In this document: positions 6,278 to 6,596 of the stretch, piece after piece
How the letters are laid out: each line of letters begins with the position of its first letter
Position numbering within the stretch: the first letter of the stretch is position 1
Source: Actinomycetota bacterium
GTDB taxonomy: Bacteria; Actinomycetota; Acidimicrobiia; Acidimicrobiales; Aldehydirespiratoraceae
Assembly (NCBI GenBank): GCA_012271125.1
Contig: JAAXHB010000034.1
Location: 1 to 6,596 of the forward strand
Direction of reading: 5' to 3'
DNA length: 6,596 nt
Notes under the pieces: model-generated
What the model was told of the DNA's origin: nothing
Database searches by the model: none
Seen by the model: the letters and a program-made list of their open reading frames with translations, nothing else
Made by a program: the position numbers and the translations under genes

Positions 6278-6596
6278 TTGACCCGCCTCGGCTTCCTGCT
6301 CGACAGCGCCAGCTGCATCGGCTGCCACGCCTGCACGGTGGCATGCAAAGCCGAACACGACGTGCCCCTCGGCGTCAACCGCACCTGGGTCAAATACATC
6401 GAACAAGGCGAGTTCCCCGCAGCTACCCGCCACTTCTCAGTCATGCGCTGCAACCACTGCGACAACGCCCCCTGCATCAAAATCTGCCCAACAAACGCCC
6501 TCTACCGAGCCCCCAACGGCGTGGTCGATTTCAACGACAACAACTGCATCGGCTGCAAAGGCTGCATGAACGCCTGCCCCTACGACGCCATCTACA
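6278..6596 (+). CDS. 4Fe-4S ferredoxin-type electron-transfer subunit, 3' end beyond the window
   Basis: The first 106 codons are present. Three cysteine clusters are intact: C13-x2-C16-x2-C19-x3-C23, C58-x2-C61-x4-C66-x3-C70 and C90-x2-C93-x2-C96-x3-C100, followed by PYDAIY. This pattern belongs to the four-cluster beta subunits (DmsB/NrfC/PsrB/HybA type) that wire a molybdopterin or similar catalytic subunit to a membrane quinone-reactive subunit. A fourth cysteine set is expected past the edge. The start is TTG 6278: an in-frame TGA at 6266-6268 excludes anything upstream, and no ATG or GTG precedes the first cluster. The resulting start, TRLGFLLDSASCIGC, fits the family. No Shine-Dalgarno sequence is seen. 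It may be cotranscribed with the aminotransferase, 65 bp upstream, but probably belongs with oxidoreductase genes further right. Confidence 0.85.
   Translation, partial: MTRLGFLLDSASCIGCHACTVACKAEHDVPLGVNRTWVKYIEQGEFPAATRHFSVMRCNHCDNAPCIKICPTNALYRAPNGVVDFNDNNCIGCKGCMNACPYDAIY

Noticed and set aside
6242..6480. Two minus-strand open frames at the right end (63 and 75 aa)
   Set aside because: They are antisense to the cysteine-cluster protein, whose motifs are unmistakable.

Overview
The window looks like chromosomal DNA from a high-GC Gram-positive bacterium. An actinobacterium is most likely, perhaps of the Acidimicrobiia, but this is inferred from protein character and not from a marker gene. 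Supporting signs are strong C-ending codon preference in most genes, GTG and TTG starts, a tRNA without an encoded CCA end, and several genes with no Shine-Dalgarno sequence that instead carry a TANNNT hexamer 6-7 nt before the start codon, the arrangement of leaderless mRNAs.

Layout, left to right. The 3' part of a tRNA-Ile(GAT) gene opens the window (1-57). It is followed by a 51-residue single-span membrane protein preceded by three copies of GATTACCGA, then 13 bp later by a saccharopine-dehydrogenase-like NAD(P)-binding protein (310-1317). Convergent to this is an inositol-monophosphatase-family enzyme that best fits histidinol-phosphatase HisN (1341-2126, minus). Divergent from hisN is a small helical protein with a WQG turn resembling WXG100 proteins (2203-2628, plus), then an FMN-dependent L-lactate dehydrogenase / alpha-hydroxy-acid oxidase (2665-3876, plus). 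Two hairpins close that unit. A minus-strand NYN/PIN-like ribonuclease gene (3985-4722) follows, AT-richer than its neighbours and with a very AT-rich upstream region. The right end holds a class III PLP aminotransferase (4821-6212) and the start of a ferredoxin-like 4Fe-4S electron-transfer subunit cut by the window end (6278-6596+).

Most of this is ordinary metabolism: lactate oxidation, amine/amino-acid transamination, histidine synthesis and a respiratory iron-sulphur subunit. The genes do not form one pathway. The parts that depart from the background are the NYN gene with its flanks (a possible acquired single-gene island), the WXG-like small protein, and the recurring leaderless promoter pattern. 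I found no CRISPR array, transposase, integrase or recognisable multi-gene defence system.
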